A stretch of 64,000 nucleotides of DNA from Acetobacter aceti NBRC 14818 (GTDB lineage Bacteria; Pseudomonadota; Alphaproteobacteria; Acetobacterales; Acetobacteraceae), in contig NZ_AP023410.1 in assembly GCF_000193495.2 (NCBI RefSeq), forward strand, positions 1,860,001 through 1,924,000, written 5' to 3'. The notes under the pieces were generated by a model, which saw only the letters and a list, made by a program, of their open reading frames with translations, was not told the origin of the DNA and searched no databases. Position 1 is the stretch's first letter. The number at the start of each line of letters is the position of its first letter. Of this stretch, positions 33,736 through 43,328 are shown in pieces. The position numbers and the translations under genes were made by a program.

Positions 33736-35046
33736 TCAATTAAGCGGCATCTTCACCCCACCCGCATCACTTCCTTTCGGCGCCAGCTTCCGCACAGTCC
33801 CCACATCCACCGCCGAAGCCTCGTTCCCCCATGCGCCACGAATAAAGCTCAGCACATCCGCCATCTGCTGCTCTGACAACACATGAGCAAAGGGCGGCAT
33901 CACGAACGCGGAAGGCGCGTTATGTGAAGCAGGAACGATCGCTCCCTTGAAGAGAAGCGTGATCAGGGAGTCCGGCTGCTCGTCCATCACCACCGGATTT
34001 CCGGCGAGCGGCGGGAAAACAGCAGGGTAGCCGCGTCCATCATCACGATGACAGGCTGCGCAGTGATCGACATAGACCCGCGCTCCGCGAGCACTGACAT
34101 CCCCGCGCCGCAGCGCGGTTTCCGTATCCGCGTCATACTTCCATACAGGATCAGGGGCTTTCCGAGCTGGCAATGAACGCAGATAGCGGGCGATGGCGTG
34201 CAGATCGTCATCGGTCAGATACTGCGTGCCATGCTGGACGGCATCCGCCATGCCTCCGAAAGCCGATCCCTCCGAAGCTCGGGCACCACGCAGGAAGGCG
34301 ACGATGTCGTCCTCCGACCAGCGTCCCAGACCGATCCGGTTTTCCTGACGCAGCGAGGGCGGACGCCAGCCATCCACCGAACCACCGCCCGACAGATAGA
34401 AGTCGCCATCCGCTGCGGTGAGTGCTTTTTCCTGCAAGCTCAGCGCGCGCGGCGTGTGACATGCGCCACAATGTCCCGCTCCTTCCACGAGATACGCCCC
34501 ACGGGCAAGAACCGGGTCGGGGAAGGAGCGCTGTGTTGTCTTCGCCGCAGCCTGACGGGGCGTGGGTGCGAACATCCCGCGCCACATGGTCAGCGGCCAG
34601 CGCATGGACAGCGGCCAGACAATCGTGCTGGCGGCCGGCGTCGTGGCCACCGGCTTCACGCCATAGCGAAAATAGACGAACAGCGCATGGACATCCGCAT
34701 CCGTCAGGCGGGCGTAAGACGGAAACGGCATGGCCGGATACATCGACGCCCCATCCTTCCGCACGCCTTCACGAATGGCGCGAGCGAACTGCTCTTCCGT
34801 ATCACCGCCAATGCCGTGATCCGGATCAGGCGTAATGTTGGGACTGTAGATACGCCCCATCGGCAGGTCGAACGGCACACCGCCCGAAAACGGAGGCTGT
34901 CCTCTGACGGAGTGACAGGCCGCACAATCCGCCGCACGAGCGACATATTCACCCTGACGGATCAGGTCATCGGAGGGCGTTGCAGCATGGGCTGTCGCAA
35001 CGAGCGGAAAGACGGCCAGACAGAGCGCGAAGCGGAGCCTCCTCAT
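33736..35046 (-). CDS. Three-haem cytochrome c subunit of a membrane dehydrogenase
   Basis: 436 residues. Sec signal peptide (MRRLRFALCLAVFPLVATAHA), then three CXXCH haem sites at residues 41-45, 193-197 and 329-333. This is the membrane-attached electron-transfer subunit of gluconate 2-dehydrogenase-like complexes; it passes electrons from the FAD subunit to ubiquinone. Its ATG overlaps the large-subunit stop by four bases. Many relatives carry a C-terminal membrane helix; here the tail is short and polar, so attachment may be by an amphipathic helix. Confidence 0.93.
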   Translation of the reverse strand: MRRLRFALCLAVFPLVATAHAATPSDDLIRQGEYVARAADCAACHSVRGQPPFSGGVPFDLPMGRIYSPNITPDPDHGIGGDTEEQFARAIREGVRKDGASMYPAMPFPSYARLTDADVHALFVYFRYGVKPVATTPAASTIVWPLSMRWPLTMWRGMFAPTPRQAAAKTTQRSFPDPVLARGAYLVEGAGHCGACHTPRALSLQEKALTAADGDFYLSGGGSVDGWRPPSLRQENRIGLGRWSEDDIVAFLRGARASEGSAFGGMADAVQHGTQYLTDDDLHAIARYLRSLPARKAPDPVWKYDADTETALRRGDVSARGARVYVDHCAACHRDDGRGYPAVFPPLAGNPVVMDEQPDSLITLLFKGAIVPASHNAPSAFVMPPFAHVLSEQQMADVLSFIRGAWGNEASAVDVGTVRKLAPKGSDAGGVKMPLN

Positions 35047-36821
35047 ACCCGCACCAGCGGGCCGGGCGATTTCAGATAGGTCGTGCGGATATGATGCGCC
35101 GACCAGTAGGCGAGTGCTGCGACCATCCCGGTCGGGTTGTAGCCCATTCCCTGCGGGAAGGCGTTGGAGCCAATGACGAACACATTCGGCACGTCCCAGC
35201 TCTGTAGATAGCGGTTGATCGCGCTGGTATTGGGATCATCTCCCATCACCGCGCCACCACCCAGGTGGGTCGTCTGATACAGGCGTGTGTCGAACGGCTT
35301 GCCGGGTTCCAGCATGCCGAGTTCGTATTTGGTGGCTCCCAGCGCCTTCATGATTGGCTCGATCTGACTGACCACATAACGGTTCATGCGGATATCATTG
35401 TCCTGCCAGTCGAACGTCATGCGTAGAAGTGGCTGGCCGTAGGTGTTCTTCCATGTTGGGTCAAGGTCGAGAAACACATCGCGATAGGCCATGTTGCTGC
35501 CATGCGCGTCGATCGCCATCGCATGCCGATAGGTCTCGACCAACGCCTTCTTGTAGCCCGCCCCCCAACGTGGCGCGTCCTTGCCGCCACCGATCGTGGA
35601 CGCGGCAATCGGTTTGACGCCAGCCTGATTGACCCAGACCGGCGAACCACCGACAAAGCCATGCGGCCCGTGATCGAAGTTCATGCTGTTGAAATCGTCG
35701 ATGGCCACGCCGCCGCCGCCCGTGCCGATGAACTGGTTGGTAAACTGGTTTTCCGGTAGCCAGGCACGGGATGTGGTAATGGTCTGATAGACAAAATTGC
35801 GTCCGACCACGCCCTCGTTCTTTTGTGCGTCATAGGGTTTGCCGATGCCCGACAGCAGCATCAGATGCACATTGTGGAACTGAAAAGCCCCGAGTACGAC
35901 TAGATCCGCCGTGATCGTCACCTCCTTGTTCGAATCAAGATCAAGGTAGGTCACACCCGTCGCCCGCGTCTTCGTGCTGTCGAGATCGACCCGCATGACA
36001 TGCGCCCGCGTAATCAGCGTGAAATTCGGATCTTTCCTTAGCACGGGAAGAATATTCACGTTCGGCGAGGCCTTGGAATACATGTAGCAGTCATAACCGC
36101 TGCAATAACCGCAGAAGTTGCACGGCCCCATCTGCGCGCCATACGGATTGGTATACTGCCGCGAGGCATTGGCGGCAGGCAGCGAATAGGGATGATATCC
36201 CGCATCACTGGCCGCCTTGCGAAAAAGGTTGGCCGTATAAACGTCTTTCAGTGGCGGCAGTGGAAAATCGTCGGAGCGTGACGGCGCGAACACGTTGCCG
36301 TTGCCGACGACCTTGCCGTTGATCTTGTAAGCCTCACCGGACGTGCCGAAGACCTTTTCGGCTTTGTCGAAAAACGGCTCCAGTTCGTCATAAGTGACGC
36401 CGTAATCCTGAAGATTCATGCCTTCCGGAATGAATTTCTGGCCATAGCGGGCAATGACATTGCTGCGCAGCGCAAGGTCATCGGGAGCCGCACGGAAATG
36501 CACGCCAGACCAGTGCAGTCCCGCGCCGCCCACACCCTCACCCGGCAGAAATGCCGATAGCTGACGGTACGGCAGCGCCGTCTGACCGATTTTGTTGCGA
36601 ATGGTGACGGTCGTACGCGACAGATCCTGAAACAGCCTATGACGGATTGCGCCGCGCAGTTCGTCGATGGAGTCCGGATAGGCTCCCTCGACCGCCGTCG
36701 CACGGTCCGGGCCGCGTTCCAGCATGACGACTTTCAGTCCCGCTTCCGTCAGCTCCTTGGCCAGAATCGATCCAGCCCACCCCGCGCCGACCACAATGGC
36801 GTCAGCGTTCTTCGTAGTCAT
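35043..36821 (-). CDS. GMC-family flavoprotein, gluconate 2-dehydrogenase-type large subunit
   Basis: 592 residues. Dehydrogenase subunit acting on a sugar or sugar acid in the periplasm. FAD motif VVGAGWAGSILAKEL at residues 10-24, PGEGVGGAGLHWSG near residue 95, and the C-terminal catalytic region with THLGGGAVMGDDPNTS and GSNAFPQGMGYNPTG. Cysteines 234, 237, 240 and 245 (PCNFCGYCSGYDC) match the cluster that binds 3Fe-4S in FAD glucose and fructose dehydrogenases. No own signal peptide; it would travel with the Tat-targeted small subunit. Gluconate, 2-ketogluconate or sorbitol are all possible substrates. Confidence 0.92.
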   Translation of the reverse strand: MTTKNADAIVVGAGWAGSILAKELTEAGLKVVMLERGPDRATAVEGAYPDSIDELRGAIRHRLFQDLSRTTVTIRNKIGQTALPYRQLSAFLPGEGVGGAGLHWSGVHFRAAPDDLALRSNVIARYGQKFIPEGMNLQDYGVTYDELEPFFDKAEKVFGTSGEAYKINGKVVGNGNVFAPSRSDDFPLPPLKDVYTANLFRKAASDAGYHPYSLPAANASRQYTNPYGAQMGPCNFCGYCSGYDCYMYSKASPNVNILPVLRKDPNFTLITRAHVMRVDLDSTKTRATGVTYLDLDSNKEVTITADLVVLGAFQFHNVHLMLLSGIGKPYDAQKNEGVVGRNFVYQTITTSRAWLPENQFTNQFIGTGGGGVAIDDFNSMNFDHGPHGFVGGSPVWVNQAGVKPIAASTIGGGKDAPRWGAGYKKALVETYRHAMAIDAHGSNMAYRDVFLDLDPTWKNTYGQPLLRMTFDWQDNDIRMNRYVVSQIEPIMKALGATKYELGMLEPGKPFDTRLYQTTHLGGGAVMGDDPNTSAINRYLQSWDVPNVFVIGSNAFPQGMGYNPTGMVAALAYWSAHHIRTTYLKSPGPLVRV

Positions 36822-36886
36822 GCGGTAACGGGCTCCGTTTTGTCAGGCAGGGGACGGGCGAGGAAAAAGGAACGTAGCGGCACGGA

Positions 36887-37618
36887 TCAGGCGGTTTCGC
36901 CACTGATCGACACGCTGCCCAGCGGATAGGCCGGACCATACTGGTCCACCCAGTCCATGAAATCCGCACGGGCGCCGGGAAAGCCGAGCATCACCCAGCC
37001 GCCCAGATGACGGTTGCCACCATGGATCGGGTCAGAGAACGCGCCTTCCATCGTGTTGGTTCGCAACTGCTCGAAGAAAATACCCGCTGGAAGAGTCTCG
37101 TCGAACTGGATCGGCAGCTTCTCGAACGCCGTCAGCGCCTCGATCTGGGTGGGATGATCCAGATCCGCGAAAGCGTGACCATAATGATCGCGACAATACC
37201 GGTCCGCTCCTGCAATCCCGATCCGATAGATCTCACGGGGTGCGTAAGGAAGCTGATAACCGAGGTTGGCCGGGCCGCTCTGAAAAGGTCCACTCATGAA
37301 CCAGAGACCGCCGTGACCGTAGGACGTGTCCATCTGACGGTCGATGAAATCGACGACGCCAAGAGCTTTCGCCCCGGGTCCCGTTTCGTCTTCCGGAAAG
37401 AGCTGCTCGGTCGCGGCTTCCAGAAAGCGCCACTCATCAGGGGTGAAATAACGCGGCGTGTAGGTCTGCGCCGCTTCCGCCGCGATGGCCTGCCGCCAGT
37501 CAGCAAACTCGTCTGCTGTCCAGAAAGCGGCTGTCCCGGCGAGGGCCATGAGGAAATGCCGCCTGCTCATGCCGGGTGGGACCGGCAGTCTCTTCGGTGT
37601 GTCGTTCTGAACACTCAT
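36887..37618 (-). CDS. Gluconate 2-dehydrogenase-type small subunit (subunit 3), Tat-exported
   Basis: 243 residues from the ATG at 37616-37618; a GTG six codons upstream is also possible. The twin-arginine signal SRRHFLMALAGTAAF near residue 20 should carry the folded small-large pair across the membrane. The body (FTPDEWRFLEAATEQLFPED...) matches the gluconate 2-dehydrogenase subunit 3 family. First gene of a small-large-cytochrome operon; 65 bp separate it from the large subunit. Confidence 0.9.
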   Translation of the reverse strand: MSVQNDTPKRLPVPPGMSRRHFLMALAGTAAFWTADEFADWRQAIAAEAAQTYTPRYFTPDEWRFLEAATEQLFPEDETGPGAKALGVVDFIDRQMDTSYGHGGLWFMSGPFQSGPANLGYQLPYAPREIYRIGIAGADRYCRDHYGHAFADLDHPTQIEALTAFEKLPIQFDETLPAGIFFEQLRTNTMEGAFSDPIHGGNRHLGGWVMLGFPGARADFMDWVDQYGPAYPLGSVSISGETA

Positions 37619-37692
37619 GATGCCGCACACTGTCACATCCCTGACACAGAGTGCAAACCGTCAGTCCGGAAAAGAAACGATCGACCGAAAAC

Positions 37693-39810
37693 TCAGCTGG
37701 CCGACCGGACGGCCCTGCCCCCGCCCTTGCGTCCGGTCAGAAGCGCCCTGACCAGCCCGATCTGTTCAGAAGGACAGCTGACATACAGGCCGGGCATGCC
37801 CTCAAGCGGCCAGCTGACCAGACCGATATCATCATAGATCGGCAGGAAGACTTCGCCGGTGCCCCAGAAAACGGGCTGAAGCCCTTCCTGCAACGCCAGA
37901 TCGCGCAGACGCCAGATCACCGATGGCGCATCGGCGTCATCGCCCGCCGGATCACCCAGTCCAATCACGAAATTGCCGCGCCGACGGAACGGGATAGCGG
38001 CCGTTCCGGTCTCTCCGGCCACCATGCCGTGCACGACCCCACCGGGCACAGCCGGGATGGCGTGATCCAGACTGTAATACCATTCGGCGTTTTTCTCGTT
38101 CCAAGACCGTACGATCACGCGACCCGGACGCGCCAGACTGGCAATGACCAGCAGGGCGAGCGCCCCGGCCACCGTCACGATCCAGCGGGCGTGACTACCC
38201 TCCGGCACAAATAGCTGCCACCAGCTGTCCGTCGCCTCGCGGTGCGTGCCGATGAGCAACGCGCAGCCAATCAGCAGGATCAGCGAGAGGATCGTGGTGA
38301 AGGACAGAGGCTCGCTCAGCAGTCGGGCATGACGATAATAGCAACGACGGAATGGGGCGACGAGGAATGCCGAGAAGCCAAGCACGATCGAGACCGCAGG
38401 CGCATTGCCACGCAGGAACGTCGCCGCCGCGGCCAGCACCAGCACGAAGAGTGTCGCACCCCACGCCAGCGTCACACGTTGCGACAGCCCGACCGCGAGC
38501 GCGATCAGGGTCGCCCCCGCCAGTGTCAGGGCATAACCGCCAACCTGCCGCGAGACGAACATGATGATCTTCGAACCGACAGCATGATGCACCGGGTTGA
38601 TGACCGGCAGGATCATCAGCAACACGCCGCACATGGCGACCACGCCCGTGGCGACTGCCACGGAGAAATCCGCCTCGCTCTCCCGCACGACCTGACTCGG
38701 GCGACGGGGCCTTGCCGGAGAATCACTGTCTTCCCGGCCCTTCTTGCGCGCCAGCGCGGCGTCGCCACGCAGGAACAGTTCGTGCGCCGCGAACATGCCG
38801 CCCGCCAGAAACAACGGGATGATATAGTAGAACAGCCGGAAGACGAGGATGACCCCGATGATGTCCGGTTTGGACATATACGGACCAAGCGCCAGCAGCA
38901 TGGAGCTGTCGAACACGCCAAGACCACCCGGCACACTCGCCACCAGACCCGCCGTGTAGGAGGCGATGTAGATGGCCAGAAAGGACGTGTAGTCGATCGT
39001 TCCCGGAGGCAGCAGCACCCACGCGATACCGGCGGTCGCCGCCATGTCGGCTGCGGCCACAACCGTCTGGGCGATCGCCATCGGCGTGGATGGCAGATCG
39101 ATTTCCTTGCCCCGGAAAGTGATCTTCCGCCATTTCAGCCCGGCCAGAATGTAGGCGAGTACGCCCAGCCAGCACAGCACACCGATCCCAGCCGTCACCG
39201 GCGCGGGGATACGGCCACCCAGCCCCGGCACGGCGCCCGGTTCCAGCAGCAGCACGCTGCCGATCAGAACGCCTGCGCCCAGCAGGTAGGTGACCGAGCA
39301 GAACGCAATGATGTGCGCGATCGCAAACGGCGGCAGACCCCAGTTGCGATAGAGCCGGAAACGGACTGCTGCGCCGGAGACCGCCGAGAAGCCCAGATTG
39401 TGGGACAGGACGTAGGAGCAGAACGCGGCGAAGGCGGTTCTGAGGAAGGAGACTTCCCTATGCCCGACCTGAATGACCGCCAGCCGGTCATAGAATGACA
39501 GAATGAAGTAAGACAGGAAGGTGCAGCCCACGCCCGCCATCAGCGCGCTGTGCGGAATGCCGCTGAGCGCTGTCCGGATGTCGGCCATGCTCAGCGACTG
39601 CACTTCCTTGCGGACCACCAGAATGGCGGCGACCATCAGAAGCAGTCCAAGCAGGTGCGGCAGATGTTTCAGCCAGCGCTTCCAGCTTTTCGGCTTGTCC
39701 TGAAGCGCCGGTGTATCCTGCGCCATGGCTTCCACACGGGAGACCATGGCTTCTTCGTCTTCCGGAGAGAGATGAGGCGGTTTCTCTCCGGGATTACGGG
39801 TCAGCGGCAT
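37693..39810 (-). CDS. mprF: MprF-like lysyl-phosphatidylglycerol flippase/synthase, C-terminally short
   Basis: 705 residues from the ATG at 39808-39810 (MPLTRNPGEKPP), preceded by GAGGG; the frame is open 15 codons upstream into the lysS end. About 14 membrane segments fill residues 60-550: the flippase half, including LGVFDSSMLLALGPY. The soluble part has only the first lobe of the synthase domain (FVIGLGDPAGD, VIWRLRDLALQEGLQPVFW) and stops about 160 residues after the last membrane helix. Characterised MprF proteins have about 300 there and total 840-880. No remnant of the missing half follows. Directly downstream of lysyl-tRNA synthetase. Confidence 0.85.
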   Translation of the reverse strand: MPLTRNPGEKPPHLSPEDEEAMVSRVEAMAQDTPALQDKPKSWKRWLKHLPHLLGLLLMVAAILVVRKEVQSLSMADIRTALSGIPHSALMAGVGCTFLSYFILSFYDRLAVIQVGHREVSFLRTAFAAFCSYVLSHNLGFSAVSGAAVRFRLYRNWGLPPFAIAHIIAFCSVTYLLGAGVLIGSVLLLEPGAVPGLGGRIPAPVTAGIGVLCWLGVLAYILAGLKWRKITFRGKEIDLPSTPMAIAQTVVAAADMAATAGIAWVLLPPGTIDYTSFLAIYIASYTAGLVASVPGGLGVFDSSMLLALGPYMSKPDIIGVILVFRLFYYIIPLFLAGGMFAAHELFLRGDAALARKKGREDSDSPARPRRPSQVVRESEADFSVAVATGVVAMCGVLLMILPVINPVHHAVGSKIIMFVSRQVGGYALTLAGATLIALAVGLSQRVTLAWGATLFVLVLAAAATFLRGNAPAVSIVLGFSAFLVAPFRRCYYRHARLLSEPLSFTTILSLILLIGCALLIGTHREATDSWWQLFVPEGSHARWIVTVAGALALLVIASLARPGRVIVRSWNEKNAEWYYSLDHAIPAVPGGVVHGMVAGETGTAAIPFRRRGNFVIGLGDPAGDDADAPSVIWRLRDLALQEGLQPVFWGTGEVFLPIYDDIGLVSWPLEGMPGLYVSCPSEQIGLVRALLTGRKGGGRAVRSAS

Positions 39811-39820
39811 GGCGACGCCC

Positions 39821-41476
39821 TCAGGCTTCCGCGCTCCGCACCAGCGCCGCTTCAATCAGCGCAATGGTGCCCCGAACACCGTAAAGCGCGATGAAACCGC
39901 CAAAGCGCGGTCCTTCACTCTGCCCCAGCAGAACCTCGTAGAGGCAGGTGAACCAGCTTCTCAGCGGCTCGAACGCATGACGTTTGCCGACCTCGAACAC
40001 CAGATTCTGCAACACATCGGCGGATACCTCTTCGCCCTCATAAACCTTGAGAGCCTCCGCCAGATCGGCCAGAGCCGCGTGCTCCTGTTCATTCGGCAGG
40101 CGATAGCTCTTAGCCGGTCGGACAAAGTCGGCGTAGAACACGATGGCGCGCTCAACCAGCGTGGCCAGCATCGGATGGGTTTCGGGAGAGACGTTCGCAT
40201 CGTAACGCTTGATGAAGCCCCACATCACGTCCGGCGTCTCGGCATTCGCCACGCTGGCGAGATTCAGCAACATACCGAAGGACAGCGGACTGCCCGCATG
40301 ATCCGGAATATGACCGGCATGCAGGAACCAGGCCGGATTGGCGTAGAGCGCCAGACGATCAGCGTCCTGCGTCTCGCTCCCTGAGCCTTCCGCAATGCTT
40401 TTCTGGAGAGCCGAGGCTTTATCGACATGCGCAAGATATTCGTCAGCGGCCTTGGGGATCACGTCGAAGAACAGACGCTTCGCCCGCTGCGGCTGGTTGA
40501 ACATGTACTGCCCGAGGCTCTCCGGCGGTGCGTAACGCAGCCATTCCTCAACGGACAGACCATTGCCCTTCGACTTGGAAATCTTCTGACCGTGCTCGTC
40601 AAGGAACAGCTCGTAGGTCAGACCGGCAGGCGGCGCTGATCCGAGAATACGGCAGATGCGACCGGACAGGCGCACGCTGTCGATCAGATCCTTGCCTGAC
40701 ATTTCATAATCGACGCCGAGCGCATACCAGCGCATGGCCCAGTCGGCCTTCCACTGCATCTTCGCCGCACCGCCGGTCACGGGCGTCTCGAACCGCTCTC
40801 CGTTCTCGTCGGTCCAGAAGACCGTGCCCGCCGCAGGATCGACCTTGTCGATATGCACCTGCATGACATTGCCGGTCTTCGGGTGGATCGGCAGAACCGG
40901 TGAATAGGTGGCGCGGCGTTCCTCGCCCAGCGTCGGCAGGATCACGGCGCAAATCTCGTCATGCACTTCCAGAACGCGCTTCAGCGCGGCGTCGAAGCGG
41001 CCGGACGCATAATATTCGGTTGAGGACGCGAATTCGTAATCGAACCCGAACCCGTCGAGAAAGGACCGCAGGCGGGCGTTGTTGTGAGCCGCGAAGGAAT
41101 CGTGCGTGCCGAAAGGGTCGGGCACGCGGGTCAGCGGCTTGCCGATATATTCGGCCAGCATCTCGCGGTTCGGCACGTTGTCCGGAACCTTGCGCAGCGC
41201 GTCCATGTCATCGGAAAACGCAAGCAGGTGGGAAGACTTGCCTGTCAGCGCCGTATAGGCCTGACGCACCCAGCTTGTGCGGGCCACTTCGCCGAACGTG
41301 CCGATATGCGGCAGGCCGGAGGGACCGTAGCCCGTCTCGAACAGCGCCGGACGATCGCCGCCTCTGCCCGTGACATGATCGGCGATTTTCTGCGCCTCCT
41401 GAAACGGCCAGGCTTTGGGAACAGCCCCGTTCGGCAGGAGGGAATGGCCAGCAGGATTTACGTTTTGGTCAGACAT
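39821..41476 (-). CDS. lysS: Lysyl-tRNA synthetase, class I
   Basis: 551 residues. Charges tRNA-Lys. This is the class I (archaeal-type) enzyme that most alphaproteobacteria use instead of class II: the HIGH signature is PHIGTFGE near residue 55 and the KMSKS signature is KISKSKGNG near residue 300. The C-terminal anticodon-binding alpha-helical cage follows. Stop is ten bases before the mprF start, so both are probably cotranscribed; the synthetase product is the lysyl donor in MprF chemistry. Confidence 0.96.
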   Translation of the reverse strand: MSDQNVNPAGHSLLPNGAVPKAWPFQEAQKIADHVTGRGGDRPALFETGYGPSGLPHIGTFGEVARTSWVRQAYTALTGKSSHLLAFSDDMDALRKVPDNVPNREMLAEYIGKPLTRVPDPFGTHDSFAAHNNARLRSFLDGFGFDYEFASSTEYYASGRFDAALKRVLEVHDEICAVILPTLGEERRATYSPVLPIHPKTGNVMQVHIDKVDPAAGTVFWTDENGERFETPVTGGAAKMQWKADWAMRWYALGVDYEMSGKDLIDSVRLSGRICRILGSAPPAGLTYELFLDEHGQKISKSKGNGLSVEEWLRYAPPESLGQYMFNQPQRAKRLFFDVIPKAADEYLAHVDKASALQKSIAEGSGSETQDADRLALYANPAWFLHAGHIPDHAGSPLSFGMLLNLASVANAETPDVMWGFIKRYDANVSPETHPMLATLVERAIVFYADFVRPAKSYRLPNEQEHAALADLAEALKVYEGEEVSADVLQNLVFEVGKRHAFEPLRSWFTCLYEVLLGQSEGPRFGGFIALYGVRGTIALIEAALVRSAEA

Positions 41477-41619
41477 GGTGCGGGAAGCTATGAACAGAGC
41501 GGCTTCCGGTCAATTCAAATCACGCAGGCGCGACATCTCGTAACACTGTCACATTGCCTCACGCTGCGTTATGAAAGGAGCCTGTTTCGTTTTTTTTCCA
41601 GACAAAGAACGCACCTTTC

Positions 41620-43173
41620 ATGCCCTTTTCCGGTCCCGCCCGTTCCTTTCTGCTCTCCTTCGGCCTGTCTGTTTCGGTCTGCTCAACTGCCCTGTGCTCC
41701 TTGAGTGCGCCGGCTCACGCAGACTCCGCGCCCGCTCCCATGCCGCAGGTAACGACCGACGCCCACGGCGTGCCGGGCAGCTTCGCCGATCTCGCGGACC
41801 GTCTGCTTCCTGCTGTGGTCAATGTCTCGACCACGCAGACCATGAAAGGCGATTCGGACGACGAGGATGAAGGGGATGAGGAAGGCCCGCAGATTCCCCA
41901 GTTCCCCCGAGGCTCACCGTTCGAGAAGTTCTTCCATGACTTCATGAACCGCCAGAACACGCCCAACGGACCACCGCGCAAGATGCAGGCGCTCGGCTCC
42001 GGCTTCATCATCGACCCCACAGGCTATGTGGTGACCAACAACCACGTCATCCGCAAGGCCGACCGCATCACCGTCACGCTACAGGACAACACAGTCCTTC
42101 AGGCGAAAGTGATCGGCCATGACGACCGCACCGACCTCGCGCTGCTGAAGGTCACGTCGCCACATCCGCTGCCCTTCGTGTCATTTGGCGACAGTGATAC
42201 CGCCCGCGTGGGCAACTGGGTTCTGGCCATCGGCAATCCCTTCGGTCTGTCCGGCACGGTGACGGCGGGCATCGTCTCCTCCCGTGGCCGCAATATCGAG
42301 CAGGGGCCTTACGACAACTTCATCCAGACCGATGCCCCCATCAACAAGGGCAATTCAGGCGGACCGCTCTTTGACATGCACGGCGCTGTCATCGGCGTGA
42401 ACACCGCCATCTACTCCCCCTCCGGCGGTTCGGTGGGTATCGGTTTCTCCATTCCATCCAACGAGGCGCGCGGTATCATCGAGCAACTTCGCAAGACAGG
42501 CCATGTTTCACGCGGCTGGATCGGCGTGCGGATCCAGGATGTGACGCAGGAGATCGCCGACGGTCTCGGACTGAAACCGGCGCGCGGCGCTCTCATCGCG
42601 GGCGTGGACGCCAAGGGGCCTGCGGCGAAGGCGAAGCTTGAAACCGGCGACGTCATTCAGGCCCTGAACGGCAAGCCTATCGAGGGCCATGCCCTGCCCC
42701 GCCTGATCGCCGATTTGCCCGTCGATTCACAGGCCACTCTCTCGGTCTGGCGTCATGGAAAGATGCAGGACCTTGCCGTCACCATCGGTACCCTGCCCGA
42801 GCCGAAAGAGGCCACGCATCCGGATCACCCGGAGAAAGCTGGCAACCACCCGGCTGACAAGTCCGCCGATTTCAGCGGTTTTGGTCTGAAGGTTTCTGGC
42901 CTGACGGAAGCGAACCGAAAGAAATACCGTCTTCCCGAAGACCAGAAGGGTGTGGTGATCACCAGCGTCACGGATGGAGGCGCTGCGGCTGATCGGGGTC
43001 TCAAGGAAGGCGACGTCATCACCGAGGTCCAGCAGGTCGGGGTGAATTCGGTGGCTGATCTACGCAAGGGGATCGAGACGGCGCAGAAGGAACAGCGCCA
43101 CTCCGTTCTGTTGCTGGTCCACGACATGGACGGGCTGCGCTGGGTGCCGTTCCCTCTGGACGGCGCTCACTGA
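41620..43173 (+). CDS. degP: Do/DegP-family periplasmic serine protease
   Basis: 517 residues. Signal peptide to about residue 34 (cleavage after PAHA). Trypsin-like triad His142 (TNNHVI), Asp172 (DDRTDLALL) and Ser246 (NKGNSGGPL), then two PDZ domains (residues about 285-375 and 420-510). Degrades or holds misfolded envelope proteins. An acidic linker (DSDDEDEGDEEGP) lies between signal and protease, within the LA-loop region. Ends at a terminator (43218-43246). Confidence 0.95.
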   Translation: MPFSGPARSFLLSFGLSVSVCSTALCSLSAPAHADSAPAPMPQVTTDAHGVPGSFADLADRLLPAVVNVSTTQTMKGDSDDEDEGDEEGPQIPQFPRGSPFEKFFHDFMNRQNTPNGPPRKMQALGSGFIIDPTGYVVTNNHVIRKADRITVTLQDNTVLQAKVIGHDDRTDLALLKVTSPHPLPFVSFGDSDTARVGNWVLAIGNPFGLSGTVTAGIVSSRGRNIEQGPYDNFIQTDAPINKGNSGGPLFDMHGAVIGVNTAIYSPSGGSVGIGFSIPSNEARGIIEQLRKTGHVSRGWIGVRIQDVTQEIADGLGLKPARGALIAGVDAKGPAAKAKLETGDVIQALNGKPIEGHALPRLIADLPVDSQATLSVWRHGKMQDLAVTIGTLPEPKEATHPDHPEKAGNHPADKSADFSGFGLKVSGLTEANRKKYRLPEDQKGVVITSVTDGGAAADRGLKEGDVITEVQQVGVNSVADLRKGIETAQKEQRHSVLLLVHDMDGLRWVPFPLDGAH

Positions 43174-43217
43174 CCGGGAGCTAGGCCAGCGGATGGAGGA
43201 CGACAGACCGCATTTCC

Positions 43218-43246
43218 TCCCTGACAGCCTTCCGGTCAGGGATTTT
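43218..43246 (+). terminator. Intrinsic terminator after degP
   Basis: TCCCTGAC / GTCAGGGA stem, nine-base loop, followed by TTTT. 45 bases after the degP stop. Confidence 0.8.
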
Positions 43247-43328
43247 GGTGCGTATGATCAGTTTTCCGTTATCTGCCCGGCGTTATCCATCCGGCTATTT
43301 CTGCAAACCCGACTGAGGATCTGACATT

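Noticed and set aside
34198..35079. 293-codon plus-strand frame opposite the cytochrome c gene
   Set aside because: Conflicts with a gene having three intact haem motifs and a signal peptide.
38242..39498. 418-codon plus-strand frame opposite mprF
   Set aside because: Arginine/glutamine/histidine-rich antisense frame; mprF on the other strand has clear membrane helices and family motifs.
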